A stretch of 64,000 nt of DNA from assembly GCA_022749755.1 (NCBI GenBank), contig CM040448.1, forward strand, positions 14,134,481 through 14,198,480, written 5' to 3'. The notes under the pieces are model-generated. The model saw only the letters and a program-made list of their open reading frames with translations. It did not search any database and was not told where the DNA came from. How positions within the stretch are numbered: the stretch's first letter is position 1; each line of letters opens with the position of its first letter. This DNA is from Azadirachta indica. Taxonomy: Eukaryota > Streptophyta > Magnoliopsida > Sapindales > Meliaceae. The position numbers and the translations under genes were made by a program. Positions 24,655 through 37,496 of the stretch are shown in pieces.

Positions 24655-25910
24655 TTATCCAGCAATATATGGTAAATACATAAGACTTGCCGCAGCTTCT
24701 TGCAACCAGTCTTCATCTTGTTTGATCTGAAACATTAATGAGAAATTAATTAACATGAATATTTGTGTATGTTTTAAAGCATAAATTTATATGCATACAT
24801 AGATTTCAGTGCTTTTTGATTATTTGCTACTGTACCTGAACGGAATCGGCAGTACTACAGTATAATTCCTTGTCTTTTTGAGAATTGTCGTTGTTCTTTA
24901 TCACCATTTCTTCTTCACACAGTTCATTGTTTCTCGCAAATCTCCCACGAACTCGAACCCTCCTGTCTGCTAGAGTTTTCCGACATGCATACTACGGACA
25001 ATACACAAATTAAATTAATTAATTGAGTGAACCAAATAATTAATCAAGTTTAACGTTAAAACTAACAAAAAAGAAAAGCAAATTAACCTTGATTGTCTTG
25101 TTGAAATTCCTTTGGTTTTTCTTTTTCAGATATCTGAGAATTCTGTCTTTCCTTTCTTCCACTGAATATCGGCCAACTTTAATAATGTTGGCTTCTTCCA
25201 TTGCTGGCATTATTTGACTATTCTGGATTCCCTGAGTAGAAAATTTTCCCAGAAAATAATTAGTAACACAAGAAAATTTTTCATGATCAGTCACTTTCCT
25301 ATTCATTAATTTCCATTCTGGAATCACTTGCATTCATTAAGTGAGAAATATGATACTGAATCTACTAAATGTTAAAAATAAATAGTGTTAATTTAAGTAC
25401 CCAATTTTCTGTAGCAGCTGGATAAATAGGCTTCAACTCATGCATAAATCCGCAGCAATCATCTCCAAACTCACAAACATCTGTAGGCAATTGGAATCTG
25501 GAACCGAAATTCTGAACTCCCGGAATGCCACATAATCCGATGTTGTTATACTCCGGCGGCAATGTGGGAAAGACAGAATCATATATCCCGAGTTGATCCG
25601 GAAAAGACATCATCGGAGCAGGCGAAACGACGTCGGATTCTGGTGGCAAAACGTTGTCGAAACAGACTGGAAGGTTCTCTTCAGTATTCCATAAAGCATC
25701 ACAGCTGGTAGAGATTGCACAGCTTGAAACTGCAGCAGCACCACCACCACCACCACAGCCACTGGAAATTGTACCACTGGACACTGCTCCATCCCCGCAG
25801 TTGTTATTCTCTGCGACAGCTGCCTCTGCTGCAGCTACCGGGTACGAAAACTGGGAAAAACCAGTACTGGAGAAAGAACAGTCAGAATAAAACTGAGGAA
25901 TAGAAGCCAT
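24655..25910 (-). CDS. CCT-motif family transcriptional regulator (CMF/ASML2-like)
   Basis: Exons in transcription order are 25401-25910, 25088-25231, 24836-24991 and 24655-24726, giving 882 nt and 293 residues. The start is the Met of MASIPQFYSD at 25910. Residues 1-170 are low-complexity, with Ala/Gly runs and many Ser, Asp and Pro, as expected of an activation region. Residues about 190-237 form the CCT motif. It starts GRYSVEERKDRILRYLKKKN, is interrupted by the intron after FNKTIK, and continues YACRKTLADRRVRVRGRFAR. There is no B-box zinc finger and no receiver domain, which separates it from CONSTANS-like and PRR proteins and places it in the CCT-only CMF group (ASML2/CIL-like). CCT motifs mediate nuclear localisation and NF-Y/DNA association; members act in sugar, flowering or plastid responses. 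The exact orthologue is not decided. The 5' leader region contains a (TA)n(GA)n microsatellite. Confidence 0.9.
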
Positions 25911-26012
25911 TGCAAGTTACAGAGAAATCACACAAAGAGAAAAAGAAAGTTGACGGTTTAATTTCTGTTCTCTGTTTGTTTTGTGTGATACCGAAACTTT
26001 CAGCCATTAATG

Positions 26013-26013
26013 A

Positions 26014-26063
<50 letters not shown>
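26013..26063. repeat. Compound (TA)n(GA)n microsatellite upstream of the CCT gene
   Basis: A TA run (26013-26040) abuts a GA run (26041-26063), about 100-150 bp upstream of the CCT-gene start codon. In the transcribed sense it reads (CT)n then (TA)n. It probably lies in the 5' UTR or core promoter, where CT tracts are common in plants. Confidence 0.9.
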
Positions 26064-29000
26064 GGAGAAAGAGAAAGTGAAGTGTAGCAAGTTGTTCAGC
26101 TGCCCGCACTGCCCAGACATGAAATGAAACTGCCGAAATTGATTGTTTAAGACATAATTAGTAATGAAATTAGCCTGGATTAGCAAAACTAATACTTCAC
26201 TGACACTGTGCTAGCTGTGTTGTCTTAATATTACTTACTTGTTTTGCTGTAAACGCGTGAAATATTATATCTAATTATTGAATTTGTTATACTAATTAAC
26301 TGTTTGTCAGTTTCATGATTAACTAAAATTATTACAAGTTAATTACTGCTTAATCCTTAATTGATAATAATTTGGTTTATAGATAAGTGTCCGTTAATTT
26401 CACATACACCATGCAGCATTATTGGATAATTAATCAGGCATATAAACTAAAATCGTTAAGTCGATTTGATCACCTAGTGAGATTATTCAATTACCCCATT
26501 CATGGACAAATACAATATATATATATATATATATATATTTTGAATTAAAATTATATTTATTTTAATGTAAGCGAAATTTGAATATTAAATCTTATGAGAC
26601 CAACTCCACTACAATATCGTAATTGAATACTAGTATGCACATAAAAGACTAGTTGAACTTATACCTAATATGTTAAGAGTATGCATTATATATATATATA
26701 TATATATATACAGAGATGTTCATTCAGATTTTTCTCAATTTGCAAAAGGATATATATTCATTTGTACAAGAACGAAAGGATATATATTAATTTGTACAAG
26801 AACTTATGCAACTTCAAAAAGAAAAGCAGAAGGAGATCGTATAAAGGTAACAAAAATAAATTGAGGGCCTCATGTGAATACTATTCTTTCACTGTTAAAA
26901 AGCTGTAGACCATAAGTACTTCTAAAGATCCAACCTACTTATAGCCAAAGAATCTAACACATGGGGCTGTTAGATTTGCGTTAAAATTCCAAGTACATCA
27001 TATATCCCCTCAATATATTAATTTCAATATTTTCTTCAAGCAAATTAAATCAACTTTTTTTCACCAATACCCACTAATTTTGATAGGTTGGGCTAGTGTA
27101 CAGTTGCATGTACCAATATATTTTCCAATTTTCTAAATTTTTGATACAATCTTAAATTTTTTTTTATAATACTCAACCTTTTTTGTTCCAATTCTTAACT
27201 TAGAGATTAAGTCATAAATGAAAACTTTAAAAAAAACAACGAAAAAAATAAAATTGTAACAAAAAGTTGGAGCCCTATAATGAGAGAGCAAGGTGTACGG
27301 TACATTTGTGTACATGATAATATGACCCATTTTGATTATTGCAATTAAGTGAAATAGCAAATTATATATCCTTTTGTGCAGCTACTACAACAGTATGTTA
27401 GACCGGAGTAATGCTTTGAACAAATTCCCTTTTGTGTGATTAGATAAATGATTCCTTAGAAGATTAGTCTTATTTTTCAGTTTATCCTGTGTTTTATTTT
27501 TCCTGAGCAGTAATGGAACATGTACTGTTTAATTAAATTCATTTGTAGATTAAAAAAGATCTACTCTAATCCAAATGAATGAACTGTAAATTCGATCGTT
27601 TTTGAACAATATCAATAATCATAAATCTAAAATTAACCTACTTAATTAGCCAGTCAGAAAAGATACAAAATAAAGCCTGCAGAATTTATAACTCCTTTGG
27701 TCTAATTATTATATATTATATATAAATACAGATACTTTTTTGCTAAAACCTGACAATGTGTTAATACTTTCAGATTAAATTTCTATATAAATAGAAAAGT
27801 GCCCCGCATGTTTTATTTGTTGTCAAAAAACACTTTTTGAAAAGCAAGCCCCAGCAAGTTCCTCTCTCAGTTTTGAGTGGGGCATCTGGTTCAAGATTTC
27901 TTAGGAAGGGGCAGGTATAAATACAATTTGTTTGATCTTTTTTTTTTTAATCTTAATATTCTTGTAGCTTTTATTTTTTTATTAATTCCCTCTTCTATTC
28001 ATTATTTATCCCTACACTTGTGAACAAGTATTGGAAGTGGAGAAAACAAAAGTAAATATTTATCATATTTTTTGAAGAAGCTTGTGACTCTTATCGTTGC
28101 TGGCAAATTCTCCTGGAAAGTTGTGAAAGTTGTGAAAAACAGACAGAAAAACGCAAGATTTTGTACACAGTATCTGGTGCTCCTGCTGTTAATCATCATC
28201 TTTCCTTCCCCATCAACCACCTTACCCAGCAGTCCTATATCCTGTTAAAAATTCTCTAAGCAATTTGTTAATAGTTACCAGCTACTTTTAAAAAGTTTAA
28301 GCTATTAAATGAGAACTTTACGAGTCAAATGAGATTAAAATAGATATAAAATTAACAAGAAAGATCAAAATCTTAGTTCTCACATCCAAAGCTAACTAAT
28401 TATGACTAAATTAATACGTGCAGGTATAATATAATATTTAAAATTTGACCTTAACACAAATTATATGATTATTTTCATATTTAAAGTCATTTTGAGTAGA
28501 TTTTAACTAATAAAGACAGATTAGAAAAAGAAATCATGCAAAAGGCTAGGATCGGATGTTTTCATACAGCTAACTCCTGCGCACACAAGAGAATCACATC
28601 AAAGTTTAACACTTTTCAAGCCCAGTTGTAAAAACAAGTTATTCTATTTCCAAAATATCTGACAAATAATGAATTTATTAAAATAATTAAAACTATTATT
28701 TATGTTCTTGTTTATCATTTTAACTTTTTTCAAATGGTAACTTACCGTGGTATTAAATGTCAACTTTAACCTAAAAATGACAATTAAATTAATTTAGAAT
28801 ACTAAACTTTTTGATCAGGCTGCAACTTAATTCTCACGAAAGCTCAATTTGTTTTCTTTTTTTTTTTTTTTAATGATCTGACATAATTCCCGCCTGAAAT
28901 ATCTTTATATCCTGAATATCAAGTGGTTGATGTACGTAAAATATGGCCAACAAACCCATGACACGAGCCTGGTGCCCGGATGGAATTGAATCTTAACCTG

Positions 29001-30902
29001 ATTGATTTTTATTTTTAAAGCATAAGATCACCACAGAACCTTTCCTTTCCTTTCTTTTTCCTTTTCTTTATTTGGCATCCTATTAGTATTCTTGTTCTTC
29101 TATATCGTACGCTTCTCCCTTAGTTTTCTCTTAAGCTTAAAACCTGAGATTCTTCAAAGATTTATATGTACAGCTTTTCCTCTACACACCTTCATTTCTC
29201 TTTCCCGCTATCAGGCCTTTATGCCTCCCCTGTTCTTAGTACGCGAGAAATTGCTTTTCTTCCTTGACATCTGATCAAAGATTTGTACGTTTAATCCACA
29301 AGGGAAAAAAAAAAAACAATAATTAATAATTAATAATTAATAATAACAATAATAATTAATATTATAAGGATTATTTGTATCCTTTTATCCCTCTTTTCAA
29401 CATCATAGACAAGTTTGCCATCAAAATCCGTAGAATAAGACTTCAATTAAGAAGGATCATAGTGGAAAAACTATGACCAGGAAAGGGAAAAAAATTATCT
29501 AAGAAAATATTCAGGTTGTTTGTTCATACCCCGACAAATGTTAATTGTAATACTTTTCATCATGGTAGACAAATATTCTACCAATTTCAAACACTAGAAG
29601 ACAAAAAAACAGTAAAAAAAAATAAAGTGATTTACAGACACCATTCTTTAAATAGGTAAGTGTATCCATAGTTCGCGCCTCATAAGCACTATGTTTAGCC
29701 AACTTGTAAGCAGCATCTGATGCATCCACGACTTAGCCACAAAATGAATGCCAAAACATCATTTTCAACGTACATTTTAAAAGTTATGACCATATAATGT
29801 GATGCATTTTGATCTAGCAATAGAGTCCCTACGACAACACACATGCACGGGGTGTGTAAAGAGAGAATTCAATATATAAGCTGAATTGAAGAAAATTTCC
29901 TCTTTATATTCTAGTTCAAGAAAACAAAACCTTGCAAGGCTAATGGGAATAAATACCTTTTAAGAAGGTGGCATAAATGCAGATGACAATCAAACTATTT
30001 ACAGGGCATACCTTCAAGAATGAGGGAAATAAAAGAAATTCTTAAACCTAGTGAGCTGGAACATAAGCTGCTTAAATCTATGTAGAATGCATTTTGAGGG
30101 CACAGAGAACAAATTACAAACCATTCACTCAGTAGCTGGGAACCAATTTGATTTGCAATCCGCTGAATCTACCAGTCTAATTGACCTAGACTTCAGATTA
30201 TTCAGAAAAAGGAAAAAATAATACAATCACTTGAATTGTCCAATGAACAAATATGTCAAGAAATTTTAATACTCTTAAAACATTAAAGGTGGCCTGTCTT
30301 CCAGTCAAACACAAAATATGAGTGAAAGATTAAATGAAATTACATGAAAGGCATTCTGCTCTCCCCAATTCCTGTTCCAACCCAATCCAAGGGAAGAGCA
30401 GCAGCCTTGACTCACAACTGATTCATGATTCATTAGGGCAATACAAATTGTTAGTCCATTAACATCCCAAATTGTTTAGATATTGAATGAGTGTCCATGC
30501 ATTATTCTTATTTAAAATGTGCCAGCCAACTCATTATCATCGTGTCCCTGTCTTTGTCAAGTATACCAACAAGATGTATTGACAATACTAGGATATCTCA
30601 CTTTATCCACCTAGGCATTTATCATTTCTTGAGACAAGAAATTAATATCATTGCAACAGATATTAAATATTACAAAGGAATAATGGCAAACTACTACATT
30701 GTTTACCATAGCAGGCCTTTTATCCAGGTATTAAACAGAGTATTTCATCAGCTTTACAATTTCAACAAGTATAACCAATGTCACGAGACTATGTAAGTGT
30801 GCATGAAGACACACATACAAGTATAGAAAAACATCACAGATGTTAATTGGGGATACATATACCAATTATGCAATCCTTCTAAAGCAGAGAAACTTCTATG
30901 GC
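26064..30902. other. Gene-poor spacer, 4.8 kb
   Basis: AT-rich intergenic DNA with (AT)n runs at about 26514-26538 and 26686-26710 and an AATAATT-type repeat at about 29318-29362. Short frames (26670-26864, 28002-28220, 29541-29729) lack recognisable motifs. The last one (minus, beginning MDASDAAYKLAKHS) looks protein-like in composition but I could not assign it. The 3' UTR of the coiled-coil gene presumably occupies the right end. Confidence 0.5.
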
Positions 30903-33900
30903 CTAGTGTGCATTGCGGTTAAGCAAACTTTGAAAATATAAATAAAGATCTTTGTTATCTGTCCCAAAAATCTCTTCTGCTTTCCTTAAGGTTTCCTGAA
31001 TGGTGATAGATACAAGTCAATCCCCAGATAAAACTGCAAGATATTGTTTTGCATACACGTAGAAAATAATGGAGCAGTTCAGCAACTCATTACCTCTCGG
31101 GTTTGCTTTTGTGCATTTAATTCCTTGATGTTAGCCAGAAATGCACTGAACTGTTCATATGATAGGCGACTCCTGGATTACAAATATATCAGTCAGTAAA
31201 GAGTCTGAAAACGCCTTTTATACATCAGCCACCAAATATAATTTTGAAAATGGGACATAGAATTCACCTAGCTTGACGAAAGAACTCCTTTCCATCAATT
31301 CGAGGAGTGCGCCCTAAAATTTTTAGCACAAAAAGGAAAAATTATTCAGATGAAAAGATGAAAATGATTTGACATGTGCTAGAAGGTGACTACCTGCACC
31401 CAGAACATATACTTTAATTTGCCGGGTGAAAGAGGAAAGTGATCTAGTAAATGACTAGACAAGATTCCCAAGAACTAATTAAAAGAGAATTAAGCATTAT
31501 AAACCTGGAAACGAACGCCCACGAGGAGGAGAATTTGCTGCAGATGACTGTTGGCTTGATGGATACCATGAAGATAGTGATTGAGCTTTTGTTGGAGATG
31601 TTGTACCAGAGGTTCTCTTGGGAGAGCCAGCAAGAGAATAACCTCTAGGGGACACACTTGTGGAAATAACTTTCGGAGTTCCAGTTGGAGTGAGCCGTGG
31701 TGTGATGTATGGAGTCAGAGAAAATCTTTGCATGGTATTTCTTGAAGCTGTTGGCCAAATAATTGCTCAAATAAACCTCTTGTTTTCTATTTTTGTTAAT
31801 TAAGCTTAAAATGCTGAGAATAACAACTAGGCCATATCCTTATAAGCTATTATAATAATCTGACTCCAAAATCTACAAGTACACTTTTAGGAGGTCCAAA
31901 TATGCATCCAGAAGATACACTATCCAAAGAAACTCAAAAGGCTCATTTCTGCTATTTTCTATACAATGATATATTAATCTTTGTATTTGCCCCCACAAAT
32001 ATATACACTAGCCCATCATGTGGAATTCTATATCAAACTTAATCATTTTTTAAGACTGTAATTAAACAATCAATTTGTGCTTTAAATTTTCAACTTCAAG
32101 GTTTTGGTACAGTACATTTGAATTATATGAATTTCCAGATACTAGTTACCAGAAATGATATAAGTAAATATTTATCTTCTTTTTTCTTCTGGCAAACAGG
32201 ATCTCAACATCTTATAAGCCTCTGAACATTGACCCATCAACAATGCATATGGATTCTGACAATACTTAATATTAATATAAGTATTTTGGCAAGTTTCCAT
32301 TTTTCATATTTGATTATTACAGGTGGGCAATTGCAAAGAGCAGAAAATAGCTGAAAAAACCTCACAATATGAATGAACTACACTCAATGAGTAGAATAGA
32401 GTCTTCCACTTACCTTCGTCAATTGCATTTCCCATATCTGTTGAACCACTGAACGAACGTTGTGTTGCATAGCCATTGCTCCCCTCATCTACAGGGTGAG
32501 AGGAATGAAAATTTATTAGATGGTGATCACCAGGAAAACAACATGAAAAACAAAGTTATCTTTCTTTGAATCAAAAACACACAGTTCTTAGACATCCTTC
32601 ATTCATAATGAAGCCTTTTTCAAGTCAGATTAATAGTACCTTTGTCTGGATAGGCCCTTGGAACCAACTCGTCGCAGGTCCCAATATCAACAGTGTCAGC
32701 CCGCTGGTAAACAAAAACAAACAAGGTAACAAATTAGTGTTTTACAATAAAATGTCAAAAGAAGGTAGATACTAAGAATAATTTTCCCCCCCCAAAAAAA
32801 ATAAAAGACACTGGGCATACAAAAATGTTTGTATGATGTGTATGAATCCTAGCATATGAATTGAAATTGCTATTATGAAAATCTTACAGATGAATTGTCA
32901 TCACTCAGTGACTGCATCAATTGTCTCTTAAATGTTTCCAACTGCCAGCAAAGAAAAATATCAGTCATTGTGCCAATCAAATTTATAAAGAATATTATAG
33001 TAAACATCAGCACTGAATGCGATTTGGCAGCATAAAACCAATAAAACATAGCAAATACCAAACCATGAAGAAGAAGAAGAAGAAATGCGAGACATGAAAA
33101 CTGTTTGCTTAAATTACATCCAATTATGTCCAAAATACAATATAGCTGGTAACATCTTCAACAAATTCAAGCTACGTTTGGCCAAAATTTCAGTGCAATG
33201 ATTTTAATTTCCTACAAACGAACAGAAGATAGGACCATTCAAAGATAATCTCTCACCTTTGCTAAATCACGGCTAAGATTCTTCGCGGTCGTCGCCAATG
33301 AATCTCGTTCCTTCGATAGCTTCGTCTTCAGTCAAAAAATAATATAGCAATAATTTAATCATCAAATTTTCGAAGTCAAACAAAAGAAATTATAACGTAG
33401 CCCCAAAATTTTCTCTCCAGTTTACCGACTTCCTCGTCGATTAAAGAAAATAAATGCCGTGAAATAAAAAATATATATGTACTACCTCATTAAATTTAGT
33501 AGCTAAAATCGCCCAAAAACCCTAAAATTTCTTTTTTCTTTTTCCAATTTTTTCAGCAACCGACGAATTGGCTCAAATCCTTCGCTTTTCGGCTAAATTA
33601 CTGTTAATTCAAAAGGTTAAACGATCTTACATTATCATCAACAAGAATCTTCAATCTGGAGTCAGCCTCCTGGTATGCTTTCTGCATGTGCGACAATCTC
33701 TCTTCCAATTCACATATCAAGCGATCCTTCTCGTACAGCTTCTGTCGGATCCTCCCCATCTCCGCTTCCATCTTCGACACGCGCGACGCAATTGCCATAG
33801 ACGTGATCTTACGCGCCAGATCCAGCTGGTCGTACGGATCCGTAGGCATCACCGCCAGTATCTCGTCCGGTAAATGAAAGTCCGGCCCGCCGCCGACACT

Positions 33901-33921
33901 CCCTCCGCTGCTATGCGACAT
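30903..33921 (-). CDS. Coiled-coil protein of the At4g15545 family
   Basis: Nine exons in transcription order: 33631-33921, 33257-33325, 32888-32941, 32640-32703, 32414-32488, 31505-31747, 31268-31313, 31094-31172 and 30903-30995. They total 1014 nt, 337 residues, all frames continuous. The protein matches the plant-conserved, uncharacterised At4g15545 family. After a Gly/Ser-rich start comes LPDEILAVMPTDPYDQLDLA. A coiled coil rich in heptads follows at about residues 30-130 (RQKLYEKDRLICELEERLSH). A Ser/Thr/Pro-rich linker then carries repeated S-P-[RKT] and T-P motifs, which look like phosphorylation sites. The conserved C-terminus includes IDGKEFFRQARSRLSYEQFS and KELNAQKQTRE. No enzyme motif or membrane segment is visible. 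Function is unknown; a scaffold or cytoskeletal role would be guesswork. A Mutator-like element sits only ~112 bp upstream of the start codon, so the promoter of this gene must lie within or around it. Confidence 0.93.
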
Positions 33922-34032
33922 AACTGATGAAGTTTAGGTGAGTGAAAAAGAGAGAGAAGAAACGAGCTTACTTCGTACTGAACGAAGGAGCAAATGAATT
34001 TTGAATTTGGTTTTGCTTATTAAAATAATAAA

Positions 34033-35212
34033 GGGGTTTTAACACATACCTCCCCTGACGTTTAAAATTTTAACACTTAAATGAAAGATTTAAAAAAAGG
34101 CACACTTACCTCCTCTGAACTATTAATTGACCATTTAATTTTATTTATATAATTATAATACCCTTAATTACTTCAAAGTAAAGTATAAGAAATTTAATTT
34201 ATATATAATCAAAAATAATTTTAATTTATATTTATTTAAAAATTAAAAATTTAATTAATAATAATTTAATTTACTATTTTAAAATTTAAATAGAAATTTT
34301 AAAAAAAGACACACTTACCTCCCTTGAACCATCAATTGACCATGTATTTTCACTTAAAATAATTATAATACCCTTAATTGCTTCAAAATAAAATTTAAGA
34401 AACTCAATTTTAATTTATTTGATGTTCAAAAAATTAAAATAATTAAAATTTTGATTAATGACAATTATAATTTATATTTATTTAATATTTATTTAAATTA
34501 AAAATTTATTTAATGATATTTAAAATTAGCAATTTAGTCATGTTGATATTTTTTTAATTTTCCGTTATTGGGTAGTTCCATTAAATTTTTTGTGTAAACC
34601 CAAAAGTTTACATTTCTTTACGAGTCATAAGATTGATATTAAAGTGTGGATTTAATATGAATGTGTATGACATAAATTTTGTATTAAAGTATTTTTATAA
34701 GAAGAGTGAGATTGATAAGGTTATGAAATTGTTTAGTAAAATAAAAAAAATATAATTTATTACTAGAGAATTTGTAAAAGAGGTGAGTAAGAAAGGCGGC
34801 GACTTTGCATATTAAGATTTGAGATTTGGATCAATATGACATATGAATAAAAATTAAATTTCTATTTTGAGTAAATATTAAATAAATGTAAACTAAAATT
34901 ATTAAGTTAAATTATCATTAATTAAATTCTTAATTTCAATAAATATTAAATACATGTAAATTAAAATTGTTAAATTAAATTATCATTAATTAAATTTCTA
35001 ATTTTTAAATAAATATAAATTAAAATTATTTTTAATTATATATAAATTGAATTTCTTATACTTTACTTTAAAATAATTAAGGGTATTATAGTCATATAAA
35101 TAAAATTAGATGGTCAATTAATGGTTTAAGGGAGATAAGTATACTGTTATTTAAACCTTTCATCTAAGTGTTAAAATTTAAAACCTCAGGGGAGGTATGT
35201 GTTAAAACTCCG
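34033..35212. mobile_element. Non-autonomous Mutator-like element with 9-bp target duplication
   Basis: The element is flanked by a perfect 9-bp direct repeat AATAATAAA (34024-34032 and 35213-35221), the size made by Mutator-like transposases. The left arm begins GGGGTTTTAACACATACCTC and the reverse complement of the right arm begins CGGAGTTTTAACACATACCT. The terminal inverted repeats extend at least 230 bp at roughly 85-90% identity by eye. A piece of the left arm (about 34097-34250) is repeated inside the element at about 34309-34450. The interior is AT-rich with no transposase. It lies ~112 bp upstream of the start of the coiled-coil gene (33921). Confidence 0.88.
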
Positions 35213-35715
35213 AATAATAAATTGCGCGTGTTTTTTTTTCTCTCGTTTTCTCTGTTTGGTAAGTTGCGATTTTGGGCTTGATTTTTGGAGATTTGTCTGG
35301 AATTTGAAAATTTAAAGGGGTTTCCCTCCAAACGGAGCACTTTAAGTTACGAACTAAAATTAGATTATATTAGTAGCTTCTTCACTCGTTTTATTTTATT
35401 TCTTACATTATATTTTTCCATCTTATAGAGTGATAACAATGGTTAACGAAAAATATATATATATATTTTATTTATTTTCAAACTCTAAACTAATTTTAAA
35501 GTAGTATTTGAAACTAAAATAGTTGATAGTAACCATAATTTTAACTTTAAGATCATATCGCTTTAATTTTAGATATATTCTAAAATTAATTTATTAACTT
35601 TTTTCGTTAATTTTGTATGATTTTATGGATAAAAAATTATATAATATACAAATTTACGATATATAAATTAGATTTAACATAATAAAAAATACAAAATCAT
35701 TATATTATTTTTAAA

Positions 35716-36873
35716 GGATTTTAACACACACCCCCTATGAGGTTTGGCCTTTTTAACACCTCTATAAATTGTTTGGTTTAATTAACATATACTTTCCTTG
35801 ATGTCATCCAATTTCGTCAATGAACCGTTAGTTACAAGGGTATTATGGTAAAGAAATAAAGGCTTACCATTTCATTTGACAAATAAACCAAAAAAGAAAC
35901 TCATATCTTTTAAGAGAATTTTGTAGCTCAGAATCATTGTTTGGATTAAAAACAACACACTTTGAATAAGTTTCAGCACGCTTCTTTAAAGTAATAAAGC
36001 GATTTTCATTAACGTTATTTCCGTTGTTAACAAGCACAATGACCACTAATTTCACATTATCTGGCTGAATCATAACTTTGATATTATCGAGATCGGAGCA
36101 AACAGTTATTGAGCAGGATCTTCAAAGACCTGATTGAATTGAAAAGAGTGGCAACAATAGACGAAATTTTGGTGTGGTGTTTGATTAGCCAATCCCACTT
36201 CAATATTTTACCACTTAGATTTTGATCGGATGTGGCAGATGATGAGTCAGATTTCTTGACTAAAAAGAGGAGTAGTTTTAATAAGTCCGGCAACGCTAAG
36301 GTGTTGGTAGATGATTGAATGGAAAGTAAATGTGTTGAGATGAGGTGGTGGTGCTTCGTCCATCCCACCAATGATACTAAAATCATCGGCGGTGTTCGCT
36401 ATTCTTTTGAATATTCTTCCATGTTTTCTTGTTGATGTTCATTTATTTATTTATTTTTCTATAATTTGTAAAGATTTCATTCAATTCTTCTATATTTTAT
36501 ATTTTCTTTTACCCAACAACAAGAATAAGCTGTTGGAGGAATATCACTTTATAATTTCTGATGCATTTGCAGATTCATTCTTTAGTCAAGATGGAATGGG
36601 ATGGACCTTATTATATATTTTGGGCTAATTTCAAGTGAAGATAGAGATGGAGATGTGTTGGGGCTTTGCCATGCATTATAGAAGTTGAATCGAAGCAATG
36701 GCTTATCAAATGGGTTTGGATTTGATGCATACTAAACCTTTGTTTCTTTATCATTGCACCCCTACAATTTACTGTTCATTGACAAATTTGGATGACATGT
36801 GTTAATTAAACCAAACAATCTATATACATGTTAAAAGGCCAAGTCTCTGGGAATGTATGTGGTAAAACCCCTC
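35716..36873. mobile_element. Mutator-like element with apparent captured host sequence (Pack-MULE candidate)
   Basis: The terminal inverted repeats are about 110-120 bp. The left starts GGATTTTAACACACACCCCC and the reverse complement of the right starts GAGGGGTTTTACCACATACA. Both arms share the inner stretch TTGTTTGGTTTAATTAACA. Flanks show an 8-of-9 bp match (ATTTTTAAA at 35707-35715, ATTTTTAAT at 36874-36882), consistent with a 9-bp target duplication. Unlike the neighbouring element, the ~900 bp interior is not self-complementary and is less AT-rich. On the minus strand it carries two adjoining protein-like frames (36386-36084 and 36073-35864), separated by a stop and a frame change. This is what a degenerated captured gene fragment looks like. 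No transposase is present. Confidence 0.72.
35864..36386 (-). pseudogene. Unidentified gene fragment inside the Mutator-like element
   Basis: Two consecutive minus-strand frames read like one interrupted protein. 36386-36084 contains LALPDLLKLLLFLVKKSDSS and SSIVATLFNSIRSLKILLNN. 36073-35864 starts MIQPDNVKLVVIVLVNNGNN and continues to KKRAETYSKCVVFNPNND. They are in different frames with stops between them. The Leu-rich helical composition hints at a helical-repeat protein, but I cannot name the family. Its position strictly within the inverted repeats suggests capture and decay. Confidence 0.45.
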
Positions 36874-37496
36874 ATTTTTAATATATAAACATGAGACTTT
36901 TTATTAACTCTTTTAAGTGTTTGTTTAGAATTAATGTACTATGCTATTTAGTTCATAAATTATTAAATATAAATAATTAGACAATTGTGAAATTTCAACA
37001 ATCATGTATCAATATATATATATATATATATTTTGTTTTGGTATAAAAGTAAGTGGAATTACTAGCTACAAATTTATTTTTTAACTTAAAGATAAAATTT
37101 ATAATTTTTTAATGAAAAAGCATAAGTAAACTACATGAATTATTATGATAATTTAAGATGTATACGGTACAATGTTTAAAATCGTTAAAAAAATTCAGAC
37201 TATCATATTGGGTTATGGTTCATTATTGTAAAACATAGAAATAAGGTCTCGTATATGAATTTTTTAAAAAAATAATTTCACATTGTAATGGACCGAAGGA
37301 AACAAAGCCCATAGGGCCCAACAGAAGCCGGTTTAATTTAAGTCTTCGCTCCTTATCACAGCCCAACACAGAAGAAGGCAAAAAAAAAAAAAAAAAAAGA
37401 AAGAAACTACTGCCGCAGGCGAGAAACACTGTTCCAGTTTTCCTCTTTCTCCACTATTGCCTCTGCGCCCCAAACACCCAGAAAGAAAGGGAGAAG

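Noticed and set aside
25654..25903. Plus-strand frames with Pro/Ala or His runs
   Set aside because: Shadows of the Gly/Ala-rich low-complexity region of the CCT gene on the other strand.
29541..29729. Minus-strand frame starting MDASDAAYKLAKHS
   Set aside because: Composition is gene-like but too short to assign; it could be a fragment of a dispersed gene or transposon. A protein search would decide.
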